56,568 nucleotides of DNA from assembly GCA_021324975.1 (NCBI GenBank), contig JAJPIA010000049.1:1-56568 (forward strand), written 5' to 3'. Made by a program: the position numbers and the translations under genes. Shown here piece after piece: positions 6,877 to 16,146 of this stretch (positions are counted from its first letter, which is position 1; each line of letters begins with the position of its first letter). Under the pieces are notes generated by a model. The model searched no databases, had not been told where the DNA came from, and saw only the letters and a program-made list of their open reading frames with translations. The stretch comes from Bacillota bacterium (GTDB lineage Bacteria > Sysuimicrobiota > Sysuimicrobiia > Sysuimicrobiales > Segetimicrobiaceae).

Positions 6877-8184
6877 TTACGCGCCCGGCTGCTCGCTCGC
6901 GCCGGTGTCCGTGGCGGTGCCCGCGCCCTCCCGGAGCAATTGATACAGGACGATGGCGCCGAGGGCTCCCAGGCCGAGGTTGTTGATCTCGAACGCGCCC
7001 GCTTTGATGTCCGCCCCGCTCGCCGCCAGAATCAAAGGGATCGCCGCCGTCGCGAGGTTCGCGCGGTTGGAGAAGTCCACGCGGCCATCGACCCAGATCT
7101 TGCCGCCGATCGCGGCGATCAAGCCGAAGAGGTACAGCTCGATGCCGCCGAGCACGCTGAGCGGAATGCTCCCGACCAGGCCGCCGAACTTCGGCACGAA
7201 CCCGAGGAGGATGGCGACGATCGCGGCGGTGACGTACACCGTGATCGCAAATACGCGCGTGATGCCCATGACGCCGATGTTCTCCGCGTATGTCGTTTCC
7301 CCGGTGCCCCCGAACAGGGCGCTCACCATCGTGCCGATCCCGTCCCCCATGAAGGTTCGCCCGAGGTATCCGCTCAGGTCGCGCTTCATCAGACCGCTGA
7401 TCGCGTACACGTGGCCCGTGTTCTCGGCGATCAGCAGGATCGGGACGAACCAGAACAGGCTCAGCGCCCGCCAGGTGAACTGCGGCGGAAAGCTCAGCTG
7501 CGGATGGCCGAGCCAGGCGGCCCCGCTGACGAGCCCCCAGTTGACGTGGCATCCGGCCGTGGCGGGCGCGCATGCCGGATCGATCAGGGCCGCGATGTAC
7601 CCGACGATGATCCCGATGAGAATAGGCAGCAGCCGCAGGAATCCGTGGAGGTACACGCTCGCGAGCACGGCGGCGAGCACGGTGATCGTGGCCGTGACGA
7701 GGTCCTTGGAGTAGCTGCTCCAGGCCACCGGCGCGAGGGCCAGCCCGATCACGGCGACCACCGCCCCCGTGACCACCGGCGGCATGAAAAATCGCACGAC
7801 GCGCGTGCCGGCCCGGTGCACCACGAACCCGGCGATGAAATAGAGCAGGCCCGCAATGAAGATGCCGCCGAACGCCAGCGGCTGATTGTGGCCGGCGCCG
7901 CCCTGGATCGCCAGGATGGAGCCGATGAACGAGAACGACGAGCCGAGGTAGCTCGGCACGTTCCCCGCCGTCACGACAAGGAAGATCAACGTCGCGATGC
8001 CGCTGAACAACAGCACCGTATTGACGTTGAACCCGAGGATCAGCGGTACGACGACGGTGGCGCCGAACATCGCCATCACGTGCTGGATGCCCATCAGGAC
8101 GGTCTGGCCCCAGGGCAGACGATCCTCGGGGTAGTAGATGGGCTCTTCGCGGACGAGAGCGCGGGCACCCACTGCTGTCGCCAT
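6877..8184 (-). CDS. NCS2 family uracil/xanthine permease
   Basis: 435 residues and about 12-14 membrane segments. The family motif occurs as 'TTYAENIGVMGITRV', close to the UraA/RutG pyrimidine group, and the N-terminal 'GIQHVMAMFGATVVVP' is typical of NCS2 proton symporters. ATG 8184 is chosen because AAGGGGGG stands just upstream on this strand; the open frame continues upstream as unrelated low-complexity sequence. It likely imports uracil or a related base. The 380-bp leader region before it is unusually long for this genome. Confidence 0.9.
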   Translation of the reverse strand: MATAVGARALVREEPIYYPEDRLPWGQTVLMGIQHVMAMFGATVVVPLILGFNVNTVLLFSGIATLIFLVVTAGNVPSYLGSSFSFIGSILAIQGGAGHNQPLAFGGIFIAGLLYFIAGFVVHRAGTRVVRFFMPPVVTGAVVAVIGLALAPVAWSSYSKDLVTATITVLAAVLASVYLHGFLRLLPILIGIIVGYIAALIDPACAPATAGCHVNWGLVSGAAWLGHPQLSFPPQFTWRALSLFWFVPILLIAENTGHVYAISGLMKRDLSGYLGRTFMGDGIGTMVSALFGGTGETTYAENIGVMGITRVFAITVYVTAAIVAILLGFVPKFGGLVGSIPLSVLGGIELYLFGLIAAIGGKIWVDGRVDFSNRANLATAAIPLILAASGADIKAGAFEINNLGLGALGAIVLYQLLREGAGTATDTGASEQPGA

Positions 8185-8564
8185 TGTGCGTCCCCCCTTG
8201 TGCGCGCGCCTCACCGCGCGCGCCGCGAACGCATCCGCTGGTGAGTTCGTGGTTCCGGTCGTGGGACCTCCGCCCGTAGCCGGGCGGGGCCGATCGACGC
8301 CCGGGCAATAGTCGGCCGAGCCGCTCGGCGGCGACCGGACCGCTAGCGTCATCGCATTACTTCGGCAACGACTGGTGCCGGGCGGACCTGTCCTCCGCTC
8401 CACTGGGCCTGCGGCGCGAGCCAAAGCGCCCGACGCCTGGCCAATGCCGTGCCTTCGCTTCATCCGCAGCGCAAGTAAAGTGATGCCACGCAGCTGTGAG
8501 GATCGCGGGCGTCGCACATGCGAGATGAGGCACTGGGCCTGCAGCAGGGGGAACGCCGCGCGCG
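8185..8564. other. long divergent intergenic region
   Basis: 380 bp separate the permease and dipeptidase starts. The region holds several GC-rich inverted repeats, for example GCCGAGCCGCTCGGC near 8316-8332, which could form a leader structure for the permease. No known purine or guanidine riboswitch core was recognised, nor a clear sigma-70 promoter. Short frames here look noncoding. Confidence 0.4.
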
Positions 8565-9644
8565 ATGGAAGCTACGGGCATGGCGCCTACCTCTACGCAT
8601 CCCGCGGTGTTCGACGGCCACAATGATACCGTGCTCAGCCTCGAGCGCACGGGGCGCTCATTCTTCGAGCGGTCCCCGGAGGGCCACATCGATCTGCCCC
8701 GCGCGCGCGCCGGCGGGCTCGGCGGCGGAATCTTCGCCGTGTACATCCGGGACCCCATCGCCGTCGATCCCCAACGGCTCGATACCGTCATGAATATCTA
8801 CGGCGACGAGCGAACGTGGCCCGAGCCGATGCCGCTCGAGTACGCCCAGTCGATGGCGCTCAATCTCTTGGGGCGGTTGCTGAGAGTCGCCAACGCCTCG
8901 GACGGGCAAGTCGCCGTCGTCCGGGCGGCCGCGGATCTGCAGCACTGTTTGGACCGCGGGATCTTCGCGATGCTGCTGCACTTCGAGGGCGCGGAACCGC
9001 TGGATCCGGACGGCCACGCGCTCGAGGCGTTTTATGCCGCGGGCGTCCGATCCGTGGGCCTCACACACAGCCGCCGCAACCGCTACTGCCAGGGGGTCCC
9101 GTTCAAGTTTCCCAGCACGCCGGATCTCGGGCCGGGCTTGACCGACGAGGGTCGGGTGCTCGTCCGCCAGCTCAATGCCCGGCGGGTCATGATCGATCTC
9201 TCGCACCTGAACGAGCAGGGATTCTGGGACGTCGCGAAGCTGAGCACGGCCCCGCTCGTCGCGACGCACTCCAACGCGCATGCGCTTTCGGCGACCCCTC
9301 GGAACCTGACGGACCGGCAGCTCGACGCGATCCGGGACTCCGGCGGCGTGGCGGGGCTCAACTTTCACGTCGGCTTCCTGCGCCGCGACGGCGGGCGCGA
9401 CGCCAATACCCCGCTCGCGACGATGGTGGATCACGTCGCGTACATGGTCGAGCGGATGGGTATCGATCACGTGGCGATGGGGTCCGACTTCGACGGCGCG
9501 ACGATGCCGGCGGATCTCGGGGACGCGGCGGGGCTGCCGAAGCTCGTCCGGGCGCTCGAGGAGCGCGGCTTCACCGGGGAGGATCTGCGAAAGCTCCTCC
9601 ACGGCAACTGGGTTCGCGTGCTGAGGGAGACCTGGGGCGCCTAG
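8565..9644 (+). CDS. membrane dipeptidase family (peptidase M19)
   Basis: 359 residues with the zinc-site pattern of renal-type dipeptidases: H19-N-D21 ('DGHND'), the bridging Glu in 'LHFEGAEPL' near 145, 'LTHSRRN', the His ligands in 'MIDLSHLN' and 'VATHSNA', and 'MGSDFDGA' near the end. Members hydrolyse dipeptides, including those with a C-terminal D-residue. No signal peptide is visible, so it is probably cytoplasmic. AGGGGGAA lies upstream of ATG 8565; ATG 8580 is an alternative. It stands alone, divergent from the nucleobase permease. Confidence 0.92.
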   Translation: MEATGMAPTSTHPAVFDGHNDTVLSLERTGRSFFERSPEGHIDLPRARAGGLGGGIFAVYIRDPIAVDPQRLDTVMNIYGDERTWPEPMPLEYAQSMALNLLGRLLRVANASDGQVAVVRAAADLQHCLDRGIFAMLLHFEGAEPLDPDGHALEAFYAAGVRSVGLTHSRRNRYCQGVPFKFPSTPDLGPGLTDEGRVLVRQLNARRVMIDLSHLNEQGFWDVAKLSTAPLVATHSNAHALSATPRNLTDRQLDAIRDSGGVAGLNFHVGFLRRDGGRDANTPLATMVDHVAYMVERMGIDHVAMGSDFDGATMPADLGDAAGLPKLVRALEERGFTGEDLRKLLHGNWVRVLRETWGA

Positions 9645-9786
9645 CGGCGCGCAGACCGCCTACCTAGAGTGCGCCGTTGCGGTTTTCCGGCAAGGGTTGG
9701 AGCTGGCGGCCCCAACCTTCGCTCCACGCACGACGCCTGGCAAATCCGTCCATAAGGGTTCTTCGTCGCACATTAGCGACGAAGTA

Positions 9787-10338
9787 CTAGGCGCGCTTGA
9801 GCTTCTCCCGGTACTGCTGGCGGAACTTCGCCACCTTCGGTGCGATCACGGCGCGGCAATACGGTTGGTTGCCGTTGTGCGCGAAATACTCCTGGTGGTA
9901 GTCCTCGGCCTGGTAGAACGCGGTAAACGGCTTGACCTCGGTCACGACCGGCGCGCGCCACAGCTCGGCGCGGGTGAGCTCCTGGATGACCTGCTGCGCC
10001 GTCGCCTGCTGCTCCGGCGTACGGTAGAAGATCGCGGAGCGGTACTGCGTCCCGACGTCCGGGCCCTGCCGGTTCGGCGTCGTGGGGTCGTGGGTCGTAA
10101 AGAACACCTGGAGGATCTCCTTGAGCGAGATCACGGACGGGGCGAATGTGACCTGCACGACCTCGGCGTGGCCGGTGGTTCCGGTGCAGACCTGTTCGTA
10201 GCTCGGGTTTGGAACGGTGCCGCCGGAGTACCCCGACTCCACTTTCTCCACGCCCCGCAGGTCCGAAAACACCGCCTCGGTGCACCAAAAGCAACCCCCG
10301 CCGAGCGTAATGACCTCGTTGGTATGTGCGTGCTCCAC
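9787..10338 (-). CDS. msrA: peptide methionine (S)-S-oxide reductase MsrA
   Basis: 183 residues. The active site GCFWC (15-19) is followed by 'TEAVFSDLRGVEKVESGYSGG' and the conserved 'HTDPTTPNRQGPDVGTQYRS'-type block (here HDPTTPNRQG), plus 'AEDYHQEYF'. It repairs methionine-S-sulfoxide in proteins. Start GTG 10338 is chosen because GGAGG is present ten bases upstream on this strand and the family starts a few residues before GCFWC; the frame extends further without similarity. It is convergent with the dipeptidase gene. No MsrB is seen in the window. Confidence 0.95.
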   Translation of the reverse strand: MEHAHTNEVITLGGGCFWCTEAVFSDLRGVEKVESGYSGGTVPNPSYEQVCTGTTGHAEVVQVTFAPSVISLKEILQVFFTTHDPTTPNRQGPDVGTQYRSAIFYRTPEQQATAQQVIQELTRAELWRAPVVTEVKPFTAFYQAEDYHQEYFAHNGNQPYCRAVIAPKVAKFRQQYREKLKRA

Positions 10339-10458
10339 GGCCTGGCCTCCAGAGTGTGTCTCGGCAGTCCACCTGCCGGGTACTGCCGTCCCGGTGAGCC
10401 GCCGCGTCCATTGTAACGCGCGGTCGCCGTGTTGTGACGCCCCGTGCGGACCCAACCT

Positions 10459-11595
10459 CTACGAGGTCGGCGCGATCCCGTAGAGCGCCGCCGCGTTGTC
10501 GTGCAGCAGGAGCCTGGCCACGTCCCGGCGCTCCACCGCCGGGAGAAACCCGCGTGCGCCGATGAGATCGGCGGCGGCATTGAGCGCCTCGCGCGCGTGG
10601 CGCGCCCCCAGCCAAAACAGCTCCGGGATCGAGAACGCGTCCGTGGCCGCCAGGATCTTGGTTGCGGGCGCCATCGCCAGCGCCTCGGCAAACGCGTCGG
10701 GCGCGCCGTGCGCGAGAAACGGCACGGTCAGCGACAGGTCGAGATACACGTGAGGATACACCGCCGCGAGCCAGGCGGCTTCGCTTACGTACGGGTGGCA
10801 GTGCAACAGGACGAACGAGACGCCGCGGAGCGCCGGATCCTCGACGACCGGCCGCAGCCACGCGGGGTTGGCGAGCCGCAGGTCCAAGTCACGGTCCCCG
10901 AAGCCGGTGTGAATCTGCACCGGCAGGCGCCGCCGCGCGGCCACCTGGAGCGCCCGGCCCAACAGCACATCCAGGAGCGGTTTGGACTCCAGGCGGCGCC
11001 GCCCCGCGCGAAAGACGCCCTGTGTGTTGTGAAACGCCCGCTCGAGCGCGTCCCCGTCCCAGTGCTCGAGCGCCAGCCCCGTGCGGTACGCAATGATCGA
11101 TTTGAGCGCGCGCAGATCGCCGTTCGCGGCGGTCTCGACCTCCGCCACGAAGCGGTCCTCCAGATCCGGCCAACTCGACGCCTCGGGTATGAGCCGCTCC
11201 GCCAGCGCCTCCAGCCGCAGCACGGGAAACGCGGGACAGGGGAGGAGCCTCCGCAGCGACTCCAGATCGAAGTGCGCGTGCGCCCGCAGGCCGAGATCGA
11301 CCAGCACCCCGGCGATCGCCGCGTCGGTGAACATGTCGCGCGCCAACTGGCCGAGCGGCCGCTCCCGGCGGGCCTCGAACACCGCTTCCTCGGCGGGCGC
11401 GCACCCAAAGAAATCCGCGAGGTCTCTGATCGCCCGGCGGTAGAACAAGCTCCACGGCACGTGGCGGTCGATGATCTCGCCGGCGTCGCTTTCGGTGAAG
11501 CAGGCGCGAAACTCGCGTGGCGTGGCGGGCTGGGCGCGCAACAGGGAGTGCGCGTGCTGGTCCAGGAGCGGGATCTCGGCAAACGGCACGGGCAC
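10459..11595 (-). CDS. amidohydrolase related to the FluG N-terminal domain
   Basis: 378 residues of the amidohydrolase-2 type TIM barrel: metal ligands HAH (14-16), 'VQIHTGFGD', 'LLHCHPY' and 'ATDAFSIPE'. The order and spacing resemble the N-terminal amidohydrolase half of fungal FluG and its bacterial stand-alone relatives. Its start lies one base after the stop of the glutamine-synthetase-like gene, so the two are an operon and reproduce FluG as separate chains. A role in hydrolysing a gamma-glutamyl or amide compound made or used by its partner is inferred. The substrate is unknown. Confidence 0.82.
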   Translation of the reverse strand: MPVPFAEIPLLDQHAHSLLRAQPATPREFRACFTESDAGEIIDRHVPWSLFYRRAIRDLADFFGCAPAEEAVFEARRERPLGQLARDMFTDAAIAGVLVDLGLRAHAHFDLESLRRLLPCPAFPVLRLEALAERLIPEASSWPDLEDRFVAEVETAANGDLRALKSIIAYRTGLALEHWDGDALERAFHNTQGVFRAGRRRLESKPLLDVLLGRALQVAARRRLPVQIHTGFGDRDLDLRLANPAWLRPVVEDPALRGVSFVLLHCHPYVSEAAWLAAVYPHVYLDLSLTVPFLAHGAPDAFAEALAMAPATKILAATDAFSIPELFWLGARHAREALNAAADLIGARGFLPAVERRDVARLLLHDNAAALYGIAPTS

Positions 11596-11596
11596 G

Positions 11597-12979
11597 TCAG
11601 TACGCGAGTAGGTGGGCCCGGACCTGCGCGTCGTACGGCAGGTCGCGCAGCGCGTTCGACTCCGCGCGGCGCACCGCTACAAACGATTGCGCCAGCGGCG
11701 CCCCGAGCACATCGAGCAGCACGGCGTCGTCGTGGAGCGCGTCGACGGCCTCGTCCAGGCTTCGCGGTAAGGCGCGCACCCCGCGGGCGGCCCGCTCGGC
11801 GTCCGACAGGACCGCCGGGTCTCCCTCCGTCGGGTCGCCGCACGACAGGCCGCGGCGCAGGCCGTCGAGGCCCGCCGCGATGACCCCGGCCAGCGCGAGG
11901 TAGGGATTGGCGCTGCCGTCGACCGTCTTGAGCTCCAGGTTGAGCGACGACGGGCCGCGGCGGGGTGTGATCACGCGCAGGGCGGCCTCCCGGTGATCGA
12001 TCCCCCAGCAGGCATACGCCCCCGCCCAGGCGCGCGGCTGGAGGCGCGCGTATGAGTTCACGGACGGCGTGGCGAGCGCGCACAAGCCGGGCAGGTGGGC
12101 GAGCACGCCCGCGATCCAGGCCGATGCGGTTCGCGAGAGCCGCGCCGGGTGCCGCTCGTCATACAGGAGGTTTTGATCGCCGCGCCACAGGCTGACGTGC
12201 AGGTGGCACCCGCTCCCGGCGGCGCCGGCGAGCGGCTTCGGCGCGAACGACGCGAAGATGCCGTGCCGGAACGCGACGCCGCGCACCGCATCCCGGAGCA
12301 ACACATGCCGGTCCGCCGCGGCGAGCGCCGGGGCATGCCCGATCGACAACTCGAACTGGCCGGGGCCCGATTCGGGATGGACGAGGGCCGCGTCGAGCCG
12401 CATGGCGCCCAGCGTCTCCACGAGGTCGCGCAGCAGGTCATGGGCCAGATCGTGCGCGGCGGTCATCGCGAAGTTGGTCCGGTCCAGGGGTTCGTACTCG
12501 GTGCCCGCGCGCCGGAACAGATAGAATTCCGGTTCGTACGCCGCGCGGACCTCGACGCCGTCCGCGGCGGCCGCAGCAACCGCGCGCCGCAGGCAGGCGC
12601 GCGGGCAATGCTCCCACGGCGCCCCCGTCGCCGTCACGAAATCGCCGAGCAGCGTGGCGCAGCCGGGACTGTAGGGCAGCACCGTGAAGGTCGCCGGATC
12701 CGGCACAAGCCACACTTCGCCGACGGGCGCCAGGCCGCTCGCAGAGAGGACGGTATCGGCCATGAGCGGGAGCGCCTGCTGCGCGACCGTGAAGCCGACG
12801 CCGTACCGGAGCGCGTCCTCCACGCCATGGAGAGGGACGGCTTTGGCCCGCACCAGGTTCGCGTTGTCGCAGTACGCGACGCGCACGAGCACAACGCCCG
12901 CAGCGCGGGCTTGGTCGACGAGGGAGGCCATGGCCTCGTACGGATTCGCGGCGCCGGATCCGATCCCCCGCGTCTCCAA
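11597..12979 (-). CDS. glutamine synthetase family ligase (FluG C-terminal-like)
   Basis: 460 residues. It shows the GS catalytic-domain blocks: 'YEPEFYLF' (metal Glu), 'GPGQFELSIGHAPAL', 'GSGCHLHVSLW', and 'ANPYLALAG' near the C-terminus. The block before this reads 'LELKTVDGS', so the arginine usual in true GlnA (ExR...NPY) is replaced by lysine. With the N-terminal 'LVRVAYCDNANLVRAKAV', this places it among GS-like gamma-glutamyl ligases (polyamine/amine type or FluG-like), not ammonia assimilation. It is first in a two-gene operon with the amidohydrolase and divergent from the gene at 13042. Confidence 0.85.
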   Translation of the reverse strand: METRGIGSGAANPYEAMASLVDQARAAGVVLVRVAYCDNANLVRAKAVPLHGVEDALRYGVGFTVAQQALPLMADTVLSASGLAPVGEVWLVPDPATFTVLPYSPGCATLLGDFVTATGAPWEHCPRACLRRAVAAAAADGVEVRAAYEPEFYLFRRAGTEYEPLDRTNFAMTAAHDLAHDLLRDLVETLGAMRLDAALVHPESGPGQFELSIGHAPALAAADRHVLLRDAVRGVAFRHGIFASFAPKPLAGAAGSGCHLHVSLWRGDQNLLYDERHPARLSRTASAWIAGVLAHLPGLCALATPSVNSYARLQPRAWAGAYACWGIDHREAALRVITPRRGPSSLNLELKTVDGSANPYLALAGVIAAGLDGLRRGLSCGDPTEGDPAVLSDAERAARGVRALPRSLDEAVDALHDDAVLLDVLGAPLAQSFVAVRRAESNALRDLPYDAQVRAHLLAY

Positions 12980-13041
12980 ACCCGCGGCGGCAGGGTCCGC
13001 CGCCGGGTACCGTTGACGTGCGGCCGGGCAGGGGGGAATAA

Positions 13042-13737
13042 ATGAAGGTAGATTTGCACGCCAGTTCCGAGGGTGCCGTCATGCCGAGGCCGAATGCCAA
13101 GGTGGTCGCTGCCGTCGTTGCTGTGGTGCTCGCGGCCGGCGCGGTCGTCGCGGGGCCGTGGCACCCCTGGGCCACCCGCACCGCGCACGGGCCGGCCACA
13201 TCGTCAGGTCCCCAGGCAGCTCCCGGCGGGACGGGTGATGTGACGGCGCGCACGGCTCCGGCGCGCCCATCGCCGCGTGGAGCGGGCTCGGCGCATCCCC
13301 CGACACCGCGCGGGGCCGCACCCATCCCGTTGCGTTCGCCCGGCGCGCCGCAGGCGCCGGCTCACCAACGAGCCGCGGGGACGGCACCGCAAGTCTCGCC
13401 CGGTGCACAGCCCCAATCGCGGAGCGGGTGGCCTCAGAGTACCGCGGTCTATCCGTCGGCGCCGTATCGTCCCGTCGCCGCCCCCCAAACCGCACCCCGC
13501 GCGGCGGCGGTGCGCGTTCGGCAGGCGGCGCCCCGCGCGGTCACCGGCGCCGTCAGCATTCACATGACGTTCCGGCGGGAGTGGCATCCACTCCGGCTCG
13601 AGGTCGGCCCGGCGTCGACGCCGCCGCCCGTGACGTTCGTCTGTCCCTCGTGTCCTCCGTCCGCGGCAACGACCCGGGATTACTCCAGCGCCAAGCCGGC
13701 CCACCCGTCGGGCAGCGCGACGACCAGCAGTTACTGA
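13042..13737 (+). CDS. hypothetical Pro/Ala-rich membrane-anchored protein
   Basis: 231 residues. After a short N-terminus a hydrophobic helix (about 20-38) looks like a signal anchor. The rest is Pro/Ala/Arg/Ser/Gln-rich and disordered, with one short folded-looking stretch (ITMTFRREWHPLRLEV-like near 170-188) and a 'CPSCPPS' motif near 203. No domain recognised. GGGGGG five to ten bases upstream supports ATG 13042; ATG 13081 is an alternative. Its last seven bases overlap the 3' end of the convergent tag gene. The composition suggests an extracellular or wall-spanning linker; this is inference. Confidence 0.5.
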   Translation: MKVDLHASSEGAVMPRPNAKVVAAVVAVVLAAGAVVAGPWHPWATRTAHGPATSSGPQAAPGGTGDVTARTAPARPSPRGAGSAHPPTPRGAAPIPLRSPGAPQAPAHQRAAGTAPQVSPGAQPQSRSGWPQSTAVYPSAPYRPVAAPQTAPRAAAVRVRQAAPRAVTGAVSIHMTFRREWHPLRLEVGPASTPPPVTFVCPSCPPSAATTRDYSSAKPAHPSGSATTSSY

Positions 13738-14306
13738 GCGGCGCGGGCCCGGTCACGGCTTCGGAAGCACGTGACGAGGTGATCGTCCACCAGACCCACC
13801 GCCTGCATGAACGCGTAGCATATCGTTGGACCCACAAACGTGAAACCCCGCCGCTTCAGGTCCTTGCTGAGCGCACGTGACTCCGGCGTCTCCGCGGGGA
13901 TGTCCCTGAGTGAGCGCCGGCGCTTTCGAATCGGTGCGCCGTTCACGAACCGCCACAGGTAGGCGTCGAAGCTCCCAAAGGCATCCTGGACCGTGAGGAC
14001 GGCCCGCGCGTTCGTAATCGCCGACACGATCTTGAGGGAGTTGCGGATTAACCCGGCGTCACGCATGAGCGCCCCGCGCCGGCGCGCGTCGAACCGCGCG
14101 ACGGTCGCCGGATCAAACCCCTCGAACGCGGCGCGGTAGTGGGGGCGTCGCCGCAGGATGGTGAGCCAGCTCAAGCCGGCCTGCGCCCCCTCCAGCACCA
14201 AAAACTCGAACAACGTGCGATCGTCGTGTACCGGGGTGCCCCATTCGCTGTCATGGTACGCCGTCATGAGGGGATCACCCGTGGCCCAGCCACAACGCGT
14301 CGGCAT
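13731..14306 (-). CDS. tag: DNA-3-methyladenine glycosylase I (Tag)
   Basis: 191 residues. The zinc ligands of Tag are all present at near-identical spacing to E. coli: Cys5 and His18 ('RCGW', 'AYHDSEWG') and His176 and Cys180 ('DDHLVTCF'). The middle has the HhH-like 'EGAQAGLSWLTILRRR' region. It excises 3-methyladenine from DNA in base-excision repair. It overlaps the upstream hypothetical gene by 32 bp on the same strand. With Ada at 16316 the neighbourhood has two alkylation-repair genes, although they are on opposite strands and not one operon. Confidence 0.95.
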   Translation of the reverse strand: MPTRCGWATGDPLMTAYHDSEWGTPVHDDRTLFEFLVLEGAQAGLSWLTILRRRPHYRAAFEGFDPATVARFDARRRGALMRDAGLIRNSLKIVSAITNARAVLTVQDAFGSFDAYLWRFVNGAPIRKRRRSLRDIPAETPESRALSKDLKRRGFTFVGPTICYAFMQAVGLVDDHLVTCFRSRDRARAAQ

Positions 14307-14715
14307 CGATATCGTCCCTCTTCGGCTCCGGCCGGTGCGCGATCCCGGCCAGGCGGAGCGCTTCGCGCGAGACGGACGCTGCCCCGGCGGCGGTCGCCGT
14401 CACAGCAATCGCGGCGCGCCGTATCTTCTGCCGGACGCCGTCCCAGCCCTCCCGGCCGGCCCGCGCAGCCGTTTCGCCGCAGTCCGCAAGACGCTGCGTG
14501 GCCGCGGCAATGGTGCCGAGGCTGTCGGCGATGCGGTCGAGGCTCGTGGCGAACACCCGTAGCTCGGCGGCGAGCCCGGCGACGGATGTCGCGATACGCC
14601 CCTGCATCGCCGCAGCGCGAAGCGCGGTCCTCCGCATCTGCGCCAGGGTCCTCCCTGCCGCGCCCAGCGCGACCAGGATCCCAACGGCGGTGATGGCAGC
14701 GGCAATCCCCGGCAT
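14275..14715 (-). CDS. hypothetical single-pass membrane protein, DUF948-like
   Basis: 146 residues from ATG 14715. An N-terminal membrane helix (about 2-20) is followed by an Ala-rich amphipathic segment with heptad-like spacing (about 25-90) and a basic C-terminus. The layout resembles DUF948/YtxG-type proteins of Gram-positives, but the match is by architecture only. GTG 14760 would add 15 residues without a better ribosome site. It overlaps tag by 32 bp, so co-transcription is likely. Function unknown. Confidence 0.5.
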   Translation of the reverse strand: MPGIAAAITAVGILVALGAAGRTLAQMRRTALRAAAMQGRIATSVAGLAAELRVFATSLDRIADSLGTIAAATQRLADCGETAARAGREGWDGVRQKIRRAAIAVTATAAGAASVSREALRLAGIAHRPEPKRDDIDADALWLGHG

Positions 14716-14961
14716 GGCACGCACGGCGCTTCTCCCGGTGTAGACGTGAGCGGGCGCCACGTCCGGCCGTCCGCGCCGGAACGCCGTCGCACCCCGGTAC
14801 GGATTGTTCCCCGCGGCGCAGCGTCGGTACCCGGGTCGCGAACGGCCGCACCGCAGTCAGGCCTCGCGCCGCCGTGACTGCCGTTTAGTCGCTGAGGGAC
14901 GTCGCCTCTCGGGCCCAGGAGCAGGCGTCGTCGTTTGCGCCACGGAACTGATCGTCACCTC

Positions 14962-16146
14962 ATGACCGCGCTCGATCTCGCGCTCGTCTTCATGCTGGTG
15001 GCGGCGGCGGTTTCCATTCTGACCGAGTCGCTCCGGGTGCCCTATACGACGGCGCTGGTCGTCGCCGGCCTGGTGATCGGCAACATGCATCTCGCCCCGC
15101 CCGTTCCGGTGACGCCCGAGGTGCTGCTGACCTTATTGATCCCGCCGCTTCTGTTCGAGGGCGGCCTGCGTCTGCCGCCCCGGCATCTCAGGACCTACTG
15201 GGGCGTCATCGCGTTGCTGGCGGTCCCCGGCACCGTGCTGACCGCGGTAGCGGTCGGTGCCGCCGCCGTGGCGGTGTTTCACCTCGATTGGCGCAGCGCG
15301 GTCGTACTGGGTTCGATCATCGCGGCCACGGATCCGGTGAGCGTCCAGGTGCTGCTCCGGGAAGCCGGGTTGGGGCTGCGTCTCGGCACGGTGCTGGATG
15401 GCGAAGCGGTGCTCAACGACGGCGTCGCGATCATCTTATTCATGATTCTCGGTGCCCGCACCGCCGTGGAACCGGCCGGCGCCGTCGTGCGGTTCCTGTG
15501 GCTGTTGTGCGGCGGCATCGCGGTCGGCGCGCTCGTGGCCCTGGCGACCGCGTACGCGATGGGCCGCACGCGGCGTCCGCTCGTGGAGGCCCTCGGGAGC
15601 CTCATCGCCGCGCTCGGGGCGCTGCTTGCCGCGGGCGCGGTGGGCGCCAGCGGCGTGATCGCCGTCGTCACCGCCGGGGTGGTGTTTGCGAGCCAGGGCA
15701 TCCGGCACATAACGGACATCGGCCGGGAGACCGTGAGCGTTATCTGGGACATGATCGCGTTTCTCGCCAACTCGATCTTGTTTCTGGTCATCGGGCTCGA
15801 AGTGCCGGCGGCGCTCCTTGCACGCTACTGGACGCTCATCGCGGTCGTCGTCGTCGCCGCCCTGGCGGCGCGGTGGCTGATCGTGTACGGTGCCGTGGCC
15901 GTGGGGCAGACGCAGACACGCCTGCTGCCGAATGCGTGGCGCCCCGTGCTCGTGTGGGGCGGACTTCGGGGCGGCGTCGCCATCGCGCTGGCGCTCAGCG
16001 TGGACGCCGGATTTCCCGGCCGGGATGAGATCGTCGCCGCCGCCTTCGGGCTTGTCGTGTTCACCCTGCTGGTCCAGGCACTGTCGGTGCCGTACGTCAT
16101 GCGCCGCGCCGGCGTGCTCCCGGCGGCCCACTCACGAGATGCTTGA
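14962..16146 (+). CDS. CPA1-type Na+(K+)/H+ antiporter
   Basis: 394 residues and about 12 membrane segments. CPA1 signature residues are visible: 'LIPPLLFEGGL' near 60-69, 'AATDPVSV' (122-125 ATDP) and 'LNDGVAI' with the Asn152-Asp153 pair that marks electroneutral exchangers; 'LVWGGLRGGVAIALAL' follows near the C-terminus. It expels Na+ in exchange for protons at the cell membrane. No C-terminal TrkA or CNBD regulatory domain is attached. ATG 14962 begins 'MTALDLALVF', directly at the first helix; GTG-like upstream starts add only charged residues. Confidence 0.92.
   Translation: MTALDLALVFMLVAAAVSILTESLRVPYTTALVVAGLVIGNMHLAPPVPVTPEVLLTLLIPPLLFEGGLRLPPRHLRTYWGVIALLAVPGTVLTAVAVGAAAVAVFHLDWRSAVVLGSIIAATDPVSVQVLLREAGLGLRLGTVLDGEAVLNDGVAIILFMILGARTAVEPAGAVVRFLWLLCGGIAVGALVALATAYAMGRTRRPLVEALGSLIAALGALLAAGAVGASGVIAVVTAGVVFASQGIRHITDIGRETVSVIWDMIAFLANSILFLVIGLEVPAALLARYWTLIAVVVVAALAARWLIVYGAVAVGQTQTRLLPNAWRPVLVWGGLRGGVAIALALSVDAGFPGRDEIVAAAFGLVVFTLLVQALSVPYVMRRAGVLPAAHSRDA

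Noticed and set aside
6394-8244. Long open frame (616 codons) on the plus strand opposite the nucleobase permease
   Set aside because: It is the complement of a well-supported NCS2 gene; composition is Arg/Asp/His-rich, typical of antisense frames in GC-rich DNA.
11597-12979. Housekeeping glutamine synthetase GlnA
   Set aside because: The Arg before the NPYLA block is Lys and the neighbour is a FluG-like amidohydrolase.
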